A DNA stretch of 64,000 bases from an uncultured Eubacteriales bacterium (lineage in GTDB: Bacteria; Bacillota; Clostridia; Oscillospirales; Oscillospiraceae): assembly GCA_900545495.1 (NCBI GenBank), contig UQZJ01000010.1:24406-88405 (forward strand), read 5' to 3'. The notes below the pieces were generated by a model. The model saw only the letters and a list, made by a program, of their open reading frames with translations. It had not been told where the DNA came from and did no database searches. A program made the translations under genes and the position numbers. This document shows positions 50,406 to 57,365 of this stretch, piece after piece (position 1 is the first letter of the stretch; each line of letters starts with the position of its first letter).

Positions 50406-51415
50406 ACATTCTGGCTTTCGAATCCTCCTGCGACGAGACAGCGGTGGCGGTGGTGCGGGACGGACGGCAGGTACTGTCCGATGCTATTTTGTCTCAGGCG
50501 GATATGCACGCCCTGTACGGCGGCGTGGTGCCGGAGATCGCCTCCCGCAAGCATGTGCAGGCCATCGCCGCCCTGTCTGACAAGGCGCTTGCCGACGCGG
50601 GGCTGACCAAAAAGGATGTGGACGCCGTGGCGGTGACGTATGCCCCCGGTCTCATCGGCGCGGTGCTGGTGGGGGTGTCCTTTGCCAAATCCGCCGCCTA
50701 TGCGCTGGGCGTGCCGCTGATCCCCGTCCACCATGTGCGGGGACACATCGCCGCCAACTATCTGGCGTTCCCGGAGCTGGAGCCGCCCTTTGTGGCGCTG
50801 GCTATCTCCGGCGGCAACACCCTGATCGTGGACGTGCGGGACTATACGGACATGACGGTGCTGGGCGCCACACGGGACGACGCGGCGGGGGAGTGCTTCG
50901 ACAAGGCCGCCCGCGTGCTGGGACTGCCCTATCCCGGCGGCAGACCTATGGACGAGCTGGCGCAGCAGTCCGCCGGCGGCAAGTACGAGCTGCCCCGCGC
51001 CCATGTGTCCGGCGCGGAGCTGGATATGAGCTTTTCCGGCCTGAAGACCGCTGTGGTGAATCTGGCCCACAACGCCCAGCAGAAGGGGGAGGCGCTGGAC
51101 GCCCCTGCGCTGGCGCGGGATTTCGCCTGCGCCGTATCCGGCGAGCTGGTACCCCGCGCCATGCGGGCGCTGGAGCTGACGGGCCACACCAAGCTGGTGG
51201 CAGCCGGCGGCGTGGCGGCCAACTCCGTCATCCGCGCCGATCTGGAGCGGGCCTGCCGCCGGGCAGGGGTAGAGCTGTTTCTGCCGCCGCTGCGTTGGTG
51301 CGGCGACAACGGCGCCATGATCGGCGCCCAGGGCTATTACGAGTATCAGGCGGGTCGCACGGCCGGTCTGGAGCTGAACGCCTACGCCACCATGGATCTG
51401 GGTACATTGGAATAA
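50402..51415 (+). CDS. tsaD: tRNA N6-adenosine threonylcarbamoyltransferase
   Basis: A 337-residue subunit of the t6A37 tRNA modification complex. ASKHA fold: ILAFESSCDETAVAVV, VVPEIASRKHV, GPGLIGAVLVG-like APGLIGAVLVGVSFAK, the metal site HHVRGHIAANYL, ISGGNTLIV, PYPGGRPMD, FSGLKTAVVN and AAGGVAANSVIR. Partners TsaB, TsaC and TsaE are not in this window. t6A is made on tRNAs reading ANN codons, including the tRNA-Thr encoded downstream. Confidence 0.97.
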   Translation: MNILAFESSCDETAVAVVRDGRQVLSDAILSQADMHALYGGVVPEIASRKHVQAIAALSDKALADAGLTKKDVDAVAVTYAPGLIGAVLVGVSFAKSAAYALGVPLIPVHHVRGHIAANYLAFPELEPPFVALAISGGNTLIVDVRDYTDMTVLGATRDDAAGECFDKAARVLGLPYPGGRPMDELAQQSAGGKYELPRAHVSGAELDMSFSGLKTAVVNLAHNAQQKGEALDAPALARDFACAVSGELVPRAMRALELTGHTKLVAAGGVAANSVIRADLERACRRAGVELFLPPLRWCGDNGAMIGAQGYYEYQAGRTAGLELNAYATMDLGTLE

Positions 51416-51419
51416 CGCG

Positions 51420-51460
51420 GCGTCCCCGTTCTGTCGACCGACAGGGCGGGGGCGTTTTTT
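51420..51460 (+). terminator. Terminator of polA-rimI-tsaD
   Basis: CGTCCCCGTTCTGTCG pairs with CGACAGGGCGGGGGCG allowing small mismatches, followed by TTTTTT. Confidence 0.85.
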
Positions 51461-51887
51461 GCGTCTAATGCAAGAGAGAAGGCAACATTATGGTAACGTT
51501 GCAGTAAACTTCGACATTATGTAAAGCAAATCGGGGAATGATGACAGGGTATAACGCAGTTACCTGTGCTGGATATTTTTTGTAAAAAACCGTAAAACAG
51601 TTGGAAATAAAGGTGTTACGGCATTGTGGATAACTCGGTGGAAAGTGTGGATAACTATATGTAGAGATTATGCGGTGTCGTATTATGTAAAATCGTTGTA
51701 AAGGGGAGAGGTTGCGGGAAAACAGGCGAATTGTCCGGTAAAATAGGGAGAATGGGGGAAAGGGCTTCCATTTGCGGGAGGGGGCGTACTACGAAAAAAG
51801 GCACCAAATGTTCGGTACAGCAGAAAAACGGAAGATTATGACGATAAGATTACGTTATGTATTATTTTTTGCATTGCGGAAAAAAGG
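51461..51887. other. AT-rich non-coding region
   Basis: About 430 bp between the tsaD terminator and the tRNA promoter with no convincing reading frame on either strand. It is visibly richer in A and T than its surroundings and contains two DnaA boxes (51625-51654), short TTATG/GATTA-like repeats (for example ATTATG at 51489, 51515, 51669 and 51682), and several TGTAAA tracts. No CRISPR or large repeat is seen. Confidence 0.6.
51625..51654 (-). promoter_or_regulatory. Two consensus DnaA boxes
   Basis: TGTGGATAA at 51625-51633 and 51646-51654 is the complement of the consensus TTATCCACA in both cases. Same orientation, 21 bp apart (two helical turns), inside an AT-rich gap. Confidence 0.75.
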
Positions 51888-51916
51888 TTGACGGCGGCGG
51901 CGGAGTATGTTATACT
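51888..51916 (+). promoter_or_regulatory. Promoter of tRNA-Thr
   Basis: TTGACG at 51888-51893 and TATACT at 51911-51916, 17 bp apart, 20 bp before the tRNA. Confidence 0.88.
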
Positions 51917-51936
51917 ATCACCCGGTGTTTAACCAT

Positions 51937-52012
51937 GCTTGTGTGGCTCAGCTGGCAGAGCAGCTCACTCGTAATGAGCAGGTCGCCGGTTCGAATCCGG
52001 CCACAAGCTCCA
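51937..52012 (+). tRNA. tRNA-Thr (anticodon CGT)
   Basis: A 76-nt cloverleaf. Acceptor GCTTGTG pairs with CACAAGC; D arm GCTC/GAGC; anticodon arm GCTCA-CTCGTAA-TGAGC gives anticodon CGT reading ACG; T arm GCCGG-TTCGAAT-CCGGC. Discriminator T and an encoded CCA end the gene. It has a strong promoter and its own terminator at 52014. Confidence 0.97.
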
Positions 52013-52013
52013 G

Positions 52014-52043
52014 ACTCCTCGCGGATGACGCGAGGAGTTTTTC
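52014..52043 (+). terminator. Terminator of tRNA-Thr
   Basis: ACTCCTCGCG (52014-52023) and CGCGAGGAGT (52029-52038) pair perfectly, then TTTTCT. Its right arm also supplies GAGGAG, 7 nt before the ATG of the next gene. Confidence 0.9.
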
Positions 52044-52044
52044 T

Positions 52045-52323
52045 ATGTACAAGAACAGTGGCAAGCGATATACACTTCCCATGAAGAACGCGGAGGCCTC
52101 CGTCCGCATGGAGGGCTGTCAGGTAACGCCCCAGATGCGGGAGCAGTGCCAGCGTGTGCTGCGTGGCGAGGTGACTACGGCGGAGATGCTGCGGCGCGGG
52201 GCGCAGGGCAGCTCGGCATGGCGAATTGAGCATAAAAAGAGGATGGCCGCTGCCATCCTCTTTTTGCGTTACCGCTGGTATTCGAATTCCAGATCGTACA
52301 TACTGACGATGTCGCCGTCCTGA
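52045..52323 (+). CDS. VbhA-like Fic antitoxin domain protein
   Basis: A 92-residue frame. Residues about 14-50 (AEASVRMEGCQVTP, then ALCQRVLRGEVTTAEML-like text) fit the VbhA family, whose helix carries the Fic-inhibiting motif [ST]xxxE[GN], here SVRMEG. No Fic gene is adjacent; one lies at 62630. The ATG at 52045 uses GAGGAG from the tRNA terminator stem; an alternative start is ATG 52081. The 3' part reads through the obgE terminator and overlaps the end of obgE by 55 nt, so the C-terminus is probably not functional sequence. Confidence 0.55.
   Translation: MYKNSGKRYTLPMKNAEASVRMEGCQVTPQMREQCQRVLRGEVTTAEMLRRGAQGSSAWRIEHKKRMAAAILFLRYRWYSNSRSYILTMSPS
52234..52265 (-). terminator. Terminator of obgE
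   Basis: AAAAAGAGGATGGC and GCCATCCTCTTTTT form a perfect stem around CGCT just past the obgE stop. Confidence 0.9.
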
Positions 52324-53549
52324 ATGCCCATGTCCTCCAGCGTATCGAACAGGCCGCTCTGGCGCAGCATCTTGTCGAAGTACATCCGGCTCTCGTAGTC
52401 GGAGAAGTTGATGTTGCCCATGAGCCGCTGGAGCCACGGACCCTCCACCAGCCAGGTGTTGTCCTCCCGCTCGATGTGCAGCGGCTCGGTGGTGTCGATG
52501 ACCGGCGGCTTGGGGACGTACTCCGGCTCGTACACCGTCACCGGCGGCAGCTCACTGAGCCGCTGGCTGATGCGCTGCACCAGCTCCCGCGTACCCTGAT
52601 GGGTGGCGGCGGACATGGCGAAGAACTCATAGCCAAGCCCCTCCACATGGGCGCGGAAGGCGTCCAGCTGCTCCGTATCCGCCAGCAGATCGGTCTTGTT
52701 GGCCACGGCGATCTGGGGACGGGTGGCCAGCTCCGGGCTGTACTCCCGCAGCTCGGCGTTGATGGCGTCAAAGTCCGCGATGGGGTCGCGTCCCTCGCTG
52801 CCGGACACATCCACCAGATGCACCAGCAGACGGCAGCGGTCGATGTGCCGCAGGAAGTCGTGTCCCAGTCCGGCACCCTCGCTGGCGCCCTCGATGATGC
52901 CGGGGATGTCCGCCATGACGAAGCTGACGCCCTCGTCCACGTAGACCACACCCAGATTGGGGTAGAGGGTGGTGAAATGGTAGTTGGCGATCTTGGGGTG
53001 GGCCTTGCTGACCACGCTGAGCAGCGTGGACTTGCCCACGTTGGGGAAACCCACCAGTCCCACGTCCGCCAGCAGCTTCAGCTCCAGCACCACATCGTGG
53101 CTCTCGCCGGGCAGACCGGCCTTGGCGAAGCGGGGGACCTGTCGGGTGGGGGTGGCGAAATGCTGGTTGCCCCAGCCGCCCCGGCCACCCTTGCACAGCA
53201 CAAAGGGGGTGTCGTCGGACATATCCTTGATGATCTCGCCGCTCTCGGCGTCGCGCACCAGCGTGCCGCGGGGGACGCGGATGGTCAGGCTCTCGCCGTC
53301 CTTGCCGGACTTGCGGCCGCCCTGTCCGTCCACGCCGTTGCCTGCCACATATTTACGCTTGTAGCGAAAGTCCATCAGCGTGGACATATTGTCGTCCACC
53401 TTCAGAATGATGGAGCCGCCGTTGCCGCCGTCGCCGCCATCGGGGCCGCCGGCGGCGATGTACTTCTCCCGATGGAACGCCACCGCGCCGTTGCCGCCGT
53501 TGCCGGCCCGCACGGTGATCCGCGCCTTATCAATAAAACCAGTTGCCAT
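52269..53549 (-). CDS. obgE: GTPase Obg
   Basis: A 426-residue ribosome-associated GTPase involved in 50S assembly and stress control. The N-terminal glycine-rich Obg fold (AGNGGNGAVAFHREKY, GGPDGGDGGNGGSI) covers about 1-158; the G domain has G1 GFPNVGKST, G2 FTTLYPN, G3 DIPGI and G4 NKTD; a C-terminal OCT domain (about 340-426, DYESRMYFDKMLRQSGL, IQDGDIVSMYDLEFEY) is present as in Firmicutes. ATG 53549 follows GAGGTAAG. Lies downstream of rplU-prp-rpmA, with its own promoter. Confidence 0.97.
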   Translation of the reverse strand: MATGFIDKARITVRAGNGGNGAVAFHREKYIAAGGPDGGDGGNGGSIILKVDDNMSTLMDFRYKRKYVAGNGVDGQGGRKSGKDGESLTIRVPRGTLVRDAESGEIIKDMSDDTPFVLCKGGRGGWGNQHFATPTRQVPRFAKAGLPGESHDVVLELKLLADVGLVGFPNVGKSTLLSVVSKAHPKIANYHFTTLYPNLGVVYVDEGVSFVMADIPGIIEGASEGAGLGHDFLRHIDRCRLLVHLVDVSGSEGRDPIADFDAINAELREYSPELATRPQIAVANKTDLLADTEQLDAFRAHVEGLGYEFFAMSAATHQGTRELVQRISQRLSELPPVTVYEPEYVPKPPVIDTTEPLHIEREDNTWLVEGPWLQRLMGNINFSDYESRMYFDKMLRQSGLFDTLEDMGIQDGDIVSMYDLEFEYQR

Positions 53550-53602
53550 GGTGCTTACCTCACTGTATCTGAAAAATGTACCCACTGACCCATAATATAT
53601 GT

Positions 53603-53631
53603 ATTCTACCCGAAAACGGGGAAAAGGTCAA
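53603..53631 (-). promoter_or_regulatory. Promoter of obgE
   Basis: Minus strand TTGACC (53631-53626) and TAGAAT (53608-53603), 17 bp apart. Confidence 0.78.
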
Positions 53632-53632
53632 C

Positions 53633-53663
53633 AAAAAAGCTCCCGCCGGTGGCGGGAGCTTTT
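53633..53663 (-). terminator. Terminator of rplU-prp-rpmA
   Basis: AAAAGCTCCCGCC and GGCGGGAGCTTTT pair around GGT, just past the rpmA stop, followed on the minus strand by TTTTTTG. Confidence 0.92.
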
Positions 53664-53672
53664 GCTGTGTGT

Positions 53673-53954
53673 TTACTCAGCGGGGTAGACGGAGACCTTT
53701 TTGCGGTCCTTGCCCAGACGCTCAAAGCGGACGACGCCGTCAGCCTTGGCGAACAGGGTGTCGTCAGTGCCCTTGCCCACGTTGGTGCCGGGGTGGATAT
53801 GGGTACCGCGCTGGCGCACCAGAATGTTGCCGGCCAGCACGAACTGCCCGTCAGCGCGCTTGGGGCCAAGGCGCTTGGACTCGGAATCACGGCCGTTCTT
53901 GGTGGAGCCCATACCTTTTTTGTGGGCGAAGAACTGCAGAGAAATGTTCAGCAT
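53673..53954 (-). CDS. rpmA: 50S ribosomal protein L27 (with Prp-cleaved leader)
   Basis: A 93-residue protein whose mature N-terminus reaches the peptidyl transferase centre. It starts MLNISLQFFAHKKG: the Firmicutes-type extension with the cleavage motif before AHKKG, removed by Prp, encoded just upstream. GSTKNGRDSESKRLGPKRAD and GTHIHPGTNVGKGTDDTLFA are standard L27. Operon rplU-prp-rpmA. Confidence 0.97.
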   Translation of the reverse strand: MLNISLQFFAHKKGMGSTKNGRDSESKRLGPKRADGQFVLAGNILVRQRGTHIHPGTNVGKGTDDTLFAKADGVVRFERLGKDRKKVSVYPAE

Positions 53955-54004
53955 ATTTCAGTACCATCCTTTCTGTAAGATACTTTCGCGGGAACAGGAG
54001 GGGT

Positions 54005-54334
54005 TTACGCCTCCAGAACTTCGATATGATCCGGATACTCGTCGTGAAGCTCAGCCAGATAGACCATCAGGCCGGTGAGCAGGTTCTGACACGTGCTCTC
54101 CGCCGTCTGCGCCAGCCCGCCGGGCAGCCGCAGGGAGATGGAGGCGTCCTTCTCGTTGACTTTCACCGCGGCACACAGTCCCATCACGTCGTTGACGGTG
54201 GATTCCACCAGCCGCACGGCGCTGGTCACGGCGGCGCAGACGATATCCTCGCCCTCCTCCGCGTAACCGCTGTGGCCTTTTGCATCAAAACCGATGATGC
54301 GGGATTCCTCGGTGAGGAATGTAACAGTGGTCAT
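54005..54334 (-). CDS. prp: Ribosomal-processing cysteine protease Prp
   Basis: A 109-residue protease that cleaves the N-terminal extension of L27. The catalytic pair is seen in GHSGYAEEGEDIVCAAVTSA (His21 and Cys33 region). Length matches the family (YsxB). It sits between rplU and rpmA, 6 nt after rplU, the conserved arrangement in bacteria whose L27 carries the extension. Confidence 0.96.
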   Translation of the reverse strand: MTTVTFLTEESRIIGFDAKGHSGYAEEGEDIVCAAVTSAVRLVESTVNDVMGLCAAVKVNEKDASISLRLPGGLAQTAESTCQNLLTGLMVYLAELHDEYPDHIEVLEA

Positions 54335-54340
54335 ACTGCC

Positions 54341-54652
54341 TTAGAACGTGATCTTGCCGATCTCGACCTTGGTGTACGGCTGACGATGACCCTGCCGTTT
54401 GCGATAACCCTTCTTGGGGGTGTACTTGAAGATACGAATCTTCTTACCCTTGCCGTTCTTCACGACGGTGGCATCCACCTTCGCGCCCTCCACCACGGGA
54501 GTGCCGAACTTGGTGTTCTCGCCATCCACGATGGCCAGCACCTGATCGAAAACCACGGAATCACCAGCGTTGACGTCCAGCTTCTCGATGAACAGAGTGT
54601 CACCCTCGCTGACGTTGTACTGCTTACCGCCAGTCACGATAATAGCCTGCAT
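54341..54652 (-). CDS. rplU: 50S ribosomal protein L21
   Basis: A 103-residue 23S rRNA-binding protein: MQAIIVTGGKQYNVSEGDTL, then IDGENTKFGTPVVEGAKV-like and the basic loop KYTPKKGYRKRQGHRQPYTKV. ATG 54652 is preferred; a GTG at 54664 overlaps the AAAGGTAGG site. A leader of about 85 nt with a GC-rich hairpin precedes it, the place where Firmicutes carry the L21 leader element. Confidence 0.96.
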   Translation of the reverse strand: MQAIIVTGGKQYNVSEGDTLFIEKLDVNAGDSVVFDQVLAIVDGENTKFGTPVVEGAKVDATVVKNGKGKKIRIFKYTPKKGYRKRQGHRQPYTKVEIGKITF

Positions 54653-54739
54653 TACTTGTTGCACCTACCTTTCCTTCATTACGGACTCGCTGTCGGGGGC
54701 GTCCGGACGCGCCGAAACTTGATACCCATTCAAAGCGGC
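54653..54739 (-). promoter_or_regulatory. rplU leader, candidate L21 autoregulatory element
   Basis: The transcript from about 54739 holds a hairpin GGCGCGTCCGGACGCC followed by CCCGACAGCGAGTCCG before the binding site. Position fits the L21 leader family; I cannot confirm the conserved fold by eye. Confidence 0.45.
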
Positions 54740-54745
54740 TTATCA

Positions 54746-54774
54746 AGTATAACAGCGGATATCCTGTTTGTCAA
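54746..54774 (-). promoter_or_regulatory. Promoter of rplU-prp-rpmA
   Basis: Minus strand TTGACA (54774-54769) and TATACT (54751-54746), 17 bp apart. Confidence 0.9.
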
Positions 54775-54806
54775 CAGAAATACCCGCTGTTTTTGCAAAA
54801 ATTTCT

Positions 54807-55277
54807 TTATTTTTCCGTGGGATAGGTGAGCTTCGCCGCATCCCAGTCCACGATGACCGCCGCATAGTACCGGCAGCAGTTCCGTGCCAGCGCTACATCC
54901 AGATTCCGGTAGTTGCCGCACTCCGCCGCGCTGCATCCCGGCATCTCGCCCTCGAAGGCTGCGCCTGCGGCAAAGACCTGCTGCAAAAGGCGGATGGCCT
55001 CGCCGTCGGTGAGCTGCGCCCCGTCAAACAGGAAGTAAAACCCGGTCTGGCAGCCCATGGGCCCGAAGTAGATCACCGCGTCTTTTTTTTCGGAGTTCCG
55101 CAGCAGCGTGGCGATGATATGCTCCACAGAGTGCATCTCCGCGTTGGTCAGCAGGTCGCCGGTGTTGGGCTTTTTGAACCGCAGGTCGAAGGTCACGGTG
55201 TTTCCGTCCCGGCGGCTGAGGTACAGACCCGGCGTCAGCACGTTGTGATCCACGGTGAAGCTTGCGATACGCTCCAT
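54807..55277 (-). CDS. luxS: S-ribosylhomocysteine lyase
   Basis: A 156-residue iron/zinc enzyme converting S-ribosylhomocysteine to homocysteine and the AI-2 precursor DPD. The metal motif HSVEHIIATLLRN (HxxEH), GPMGCQTGFYFL and the catalytic cysteine in AECGNYR are present. It starts 3 nt after mtnN, giving a two-step SAH recycling operon: MtnN removes adenine, LuxS cleaves the ribosyl product. Confidence 0.96.
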   Translation of the reverse strand: MERIASFTVDHNVLTPGLYLSRRDGNTVTFDLRFKKPNTGDLLTNAEMHSVEHIIATLLRNSEKKDAVIYFGPMGCQTGFYFLFDGAQLTDGEAIRLLQQVFAAGAAFEGEMPGCSAAECGNYRNLDVALARNCCRYYAAVIVDWDAAKLTYPTEK

Positions 55278-55280
55278 GGC

Positions 55281-55952
55281 TCAGCCCTCCAGCAGCCGCT
55301 GCGCCAGCGGCAGCACCGTCTTGTTCAGATCCCGCATGGCCTGCGGGAAATTGAAGTAGAAGTCGTGATGCGCCAGCACGCAGTCAGACACGGACTTCAG
55401 CGCCAGGAACGGCACGTTGTTGCGCCAGCACACCTGTGCCGCCGCGCAGCCCTCCATCTCGATGAGCAGGGGGTGGAAGGTGTCGGCGATCCAGCGGGCG
55501 CGGTCGCACTCGGTGGCGAACCAGTCGCCGGTGGCCACGCTGCCCACCCGGTAGGCGCATCCCAGTGCGTCCAGCGCGGCCTTGGCAGCCTCCTGCCGCG
55601 CGGTGGGGAAGTCCATGCGGTTCACCGTGGAGATCAGCCCCACGGGATCGCCGATGCCGGAGGTGTCCATGTCGTGCTGCATGAACCGATCCGGCAGCAC
55701 CAGCGTACCGATGGGCAGATCCTCAAAGCAGCCCGCCACGCCCACGTTCAGAATGAGGTCGGGGTGGTACAGATCGATAAAAAGCTGGGTGGCCATGGCG
55801 GCGTTGACCTTGCCCACACCGCCGCAGCAGGCGATAATGTCCTCCTGAATGCGGTAGAACAGCACCCCGGCCTTCTCCTGTAACAGCGGCGTCTCCTCCG
55901 TCAGCAGGCTCTCGATCTCGCCCTTCATGGCGTACAGCAATCCAATGCACAT
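55281..55952 (-). CDS. mtnN: 5'-methylthioadenosine/S-adenosylhomocysteine nucleosidase
   Basis: A 223-residue nucleosidase removing adenine from MTA and SAH. Features: IGLLYAMKGEIESLL (family opening GIIGAMxxE), GGVGKVNAAMATQLFID, LNVGVAGCFEDLPIGTLVLPD, and the substrate/catalytic block IEMEGCAAAQVC with LKSVSDC. ATG 55952 has AGGAGG 9 nt upstream. Upstream partner of luxS. Confidence 0.95.
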   Translation of the reverse strand: MCIGLLYAMKGEIESLLTEETPLLQEKAGVLFYRIQEDIIACCGGVGKVNAAMATQLFIDLYHPDLILNVGVAGCFEDLPIGTLVLPDRFMQHDMDTSGIGDPVGLISTVNRMDFPTARQEAAKAALDALGCAYRVGSVATGDWFATECDRARWIADTFHPLLIEMEGCAAAQVCWRNNVPFLALKSVSDCVLAHHDFYFNFPQAMRDLNKTVLPLAQRLLEG

Positions 55953-55986
55953 GGGCCATATCCTCCTGTAAAAAACCATTTTCCTC

Positions 55987-56016
55987 ATTGTAATGACCCC
56001 GGTGGGGAAAAGTCAA
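55987..56016 (-). promoter_or_regulatory. Promoter of mtnN-luxS
   Basis: Minus strand TTGACT (56016-56011) and TACAAT (55992-55987), spacing 18 bp. Confidence 0.68.
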
Positions 56017-56024
56017 GAGGCGCG

Positions 56025-56054
56025 TTGCAATATGCGGGTATTTCGTGGTAAAAT
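56025..56054 (+). promoter_or_regulatory. Promoter of tmcAL
   Basis: TTGCAA at 56025-56030 and TAAAAT at 56049-56054, spacing 18 bp. Confidence 0.68.
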
Positions 56055-56086
56055 AGCCGCAAGAACGACGACGGGGGAGAGCAGCT

Positions 56087-57274
56087 ATGTCCGTTGCAGG
56101 CATCATTTGTGAATTTGATCCGCTCCACACCGGTCACGCCTATCTGATGGAGCAGGCGCGAAGAGCCGGGGCGGAGGCGGTGGTCTGCGCCATGAGCGGC
56201 AGCTTCACCCAGCGGGGCGGCTTCGCCGTGGCGGACAAGCTGGCTCGGGCGGAGATGGCGGTACGCTGCGGTGCCGATCTGGTGCTGGAGCTGCCCACGG
56301 TGTGGGCCATGTCCACGGCGGAGCGGTTCGCGCAGGGCGGCGTGGACATCCTGACGCGCACCGGCGTGGTGACGGAGCTGGTGTTCGGCTCAGAGTGCGG
56401 CGATCTGGCGGGGCTGCGCCGTGCGGCGGACTGCCTGGAAAGTCCGGATTTTACCGCGTCGCTGGCATCGCTGCCGGAGGACGGGCGCACCTTTGCCGCC
56501 CGGCGGCAGGCGGCGCTGGCTACCCTGCTGGGAGCGGAGGAGGCGGCGCTGCTGGCAAGCCCCAACAACACGCTGGCGGTGGAATATCTCCGCGCCGTCC
56601 GGCGGCTGGGAAGCCCGTTGACCGCCCGGACGGTGCGGCGTACCGGCGCACAGCATGGCGAGGAGGCGTCCGGCGGCTTCGCCTCAGCGTCCTACCTGCG
56701 GCAGCTGTTGGCGGCGGGGGAGTCGGATCGGGCGGCGGCGTATATGCCTCCGGCGGCGGCGGAGATCCTCCGGCGGGAGCTGGCAGCGGGACGTATCGCC
56801 GACGGGACACTGTGCCAGCGGGCCATATTGTCCCGGCTGCGCACCATGACCGCCGAGGACTGGCGGCGCTTTGACGGCGGCGGCGAGGGGCTGGGCAATC
56901 GGCTGTATCAGGCGTCCCGCACCGGTAGTACGCTGGAGGCGGTGCTGGCTGCCGCCAAGACCAAGCGCTACCCCATGGCGCGGCTGCGGCGGATGGTGCT
57001 GGCGGCGTGGCTGGACTTGCCCGCACCGCCGGAGAGAGCACCCTACCTGCGGGTGCTGGCCGCCAACGATACGGGACGCCGCCTGCTGCGGCAGATGCGG
57101 GATGCGGGCGCGCCGGTGCTGACCAAGCCGGCGGACGTGTCCCTGCTGGGAGCCGAGGCGGAGGCGCTGTTTTCCGTGGAGAGCCGGTGTACCGACCTCT
57201 ACGTGCTGGCACGCCCCGATCCGGCGCAGATGACGCCGGGACAGGAGTGGCGCATGACCCCGGTGATGCGGTAA
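56087..57274 (+). CDS. tmcAL: tRNA(Met) cytidine acetate ligase
   Basis: A 395-residue enzyme that makes N4-acetylcytidine at the wobble base of elongator tRNA-Met from acetate and ATP. The nucleotidyltransferase head reads VAGIICEFDPLHTGHAYLMEQAR (HxGH), then CAMSGSFTQRGGFAVADK, LELPTVWAMSTAERFAQG and ASPNNTLAVEYLRA. Length fits YlbM/TmcAL. Stands alone with a long perfect terminator. Confidence 0.94.
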   Translation: MSVAGIICEFDPLHTGHAYLMEQARRAGAEAVVCAMSGSFTQRGGFAVADKLARAEMAVRCGADLVLELPTVWAMSTAERFAQGGVDILTRTGVVTELVFGSECGDLAGLRRAADCLESPDFTASLASLPEDGRTFAARRQAALATLLGAEEAALLASPNNTLAVEYLRAVRRLGSPLTARTVRRTGAQHGEEASGGFASASYLRQLLAAGESDRAAAYMPPAAAEILRRELAAGRIADGTLCQRAILSRLRTMTAEDWRRFDGGGEGLGNRLYQASRTGSTLEAVLAAAKTKRYPMARLRRMVLAAWLDLPAPPERAPYLRVLAANDTGRRLLRQMRDAGAPVLTKPADVSLLGAEAEALFSVESRCTDLYVLARPDPAQMTPGQEWRMTPVMR

Positions 57275-57290
57275 ATGGATCAGAAAAGCA

Positions 57291-57335
57291 AACGCTGCTG
57301 TGCGGCTCCATGGAGCCGCACAGCAGCGTTTTTGC
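57291..57335. terminator. Perfect palindromic terminator
   Basis: AACGCTGCTGTGCGGCTCCA and its exact complement form a 40-nt palindrome at 57291-57330, then TTTGC. Between converging genes. Confidence 0.9.
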
Positions 57336-57365
57336 GTCTGTATATGGTATTTTTGCGTGGGGAGA

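Noticed and set aside
51461..51900. Chromosomal oriC
   Set aside because: Only two DnaA boxes, no dnaA or dnaN next to them and no clear 13-mer unwinding repeats; kept only as DnaA boxes.
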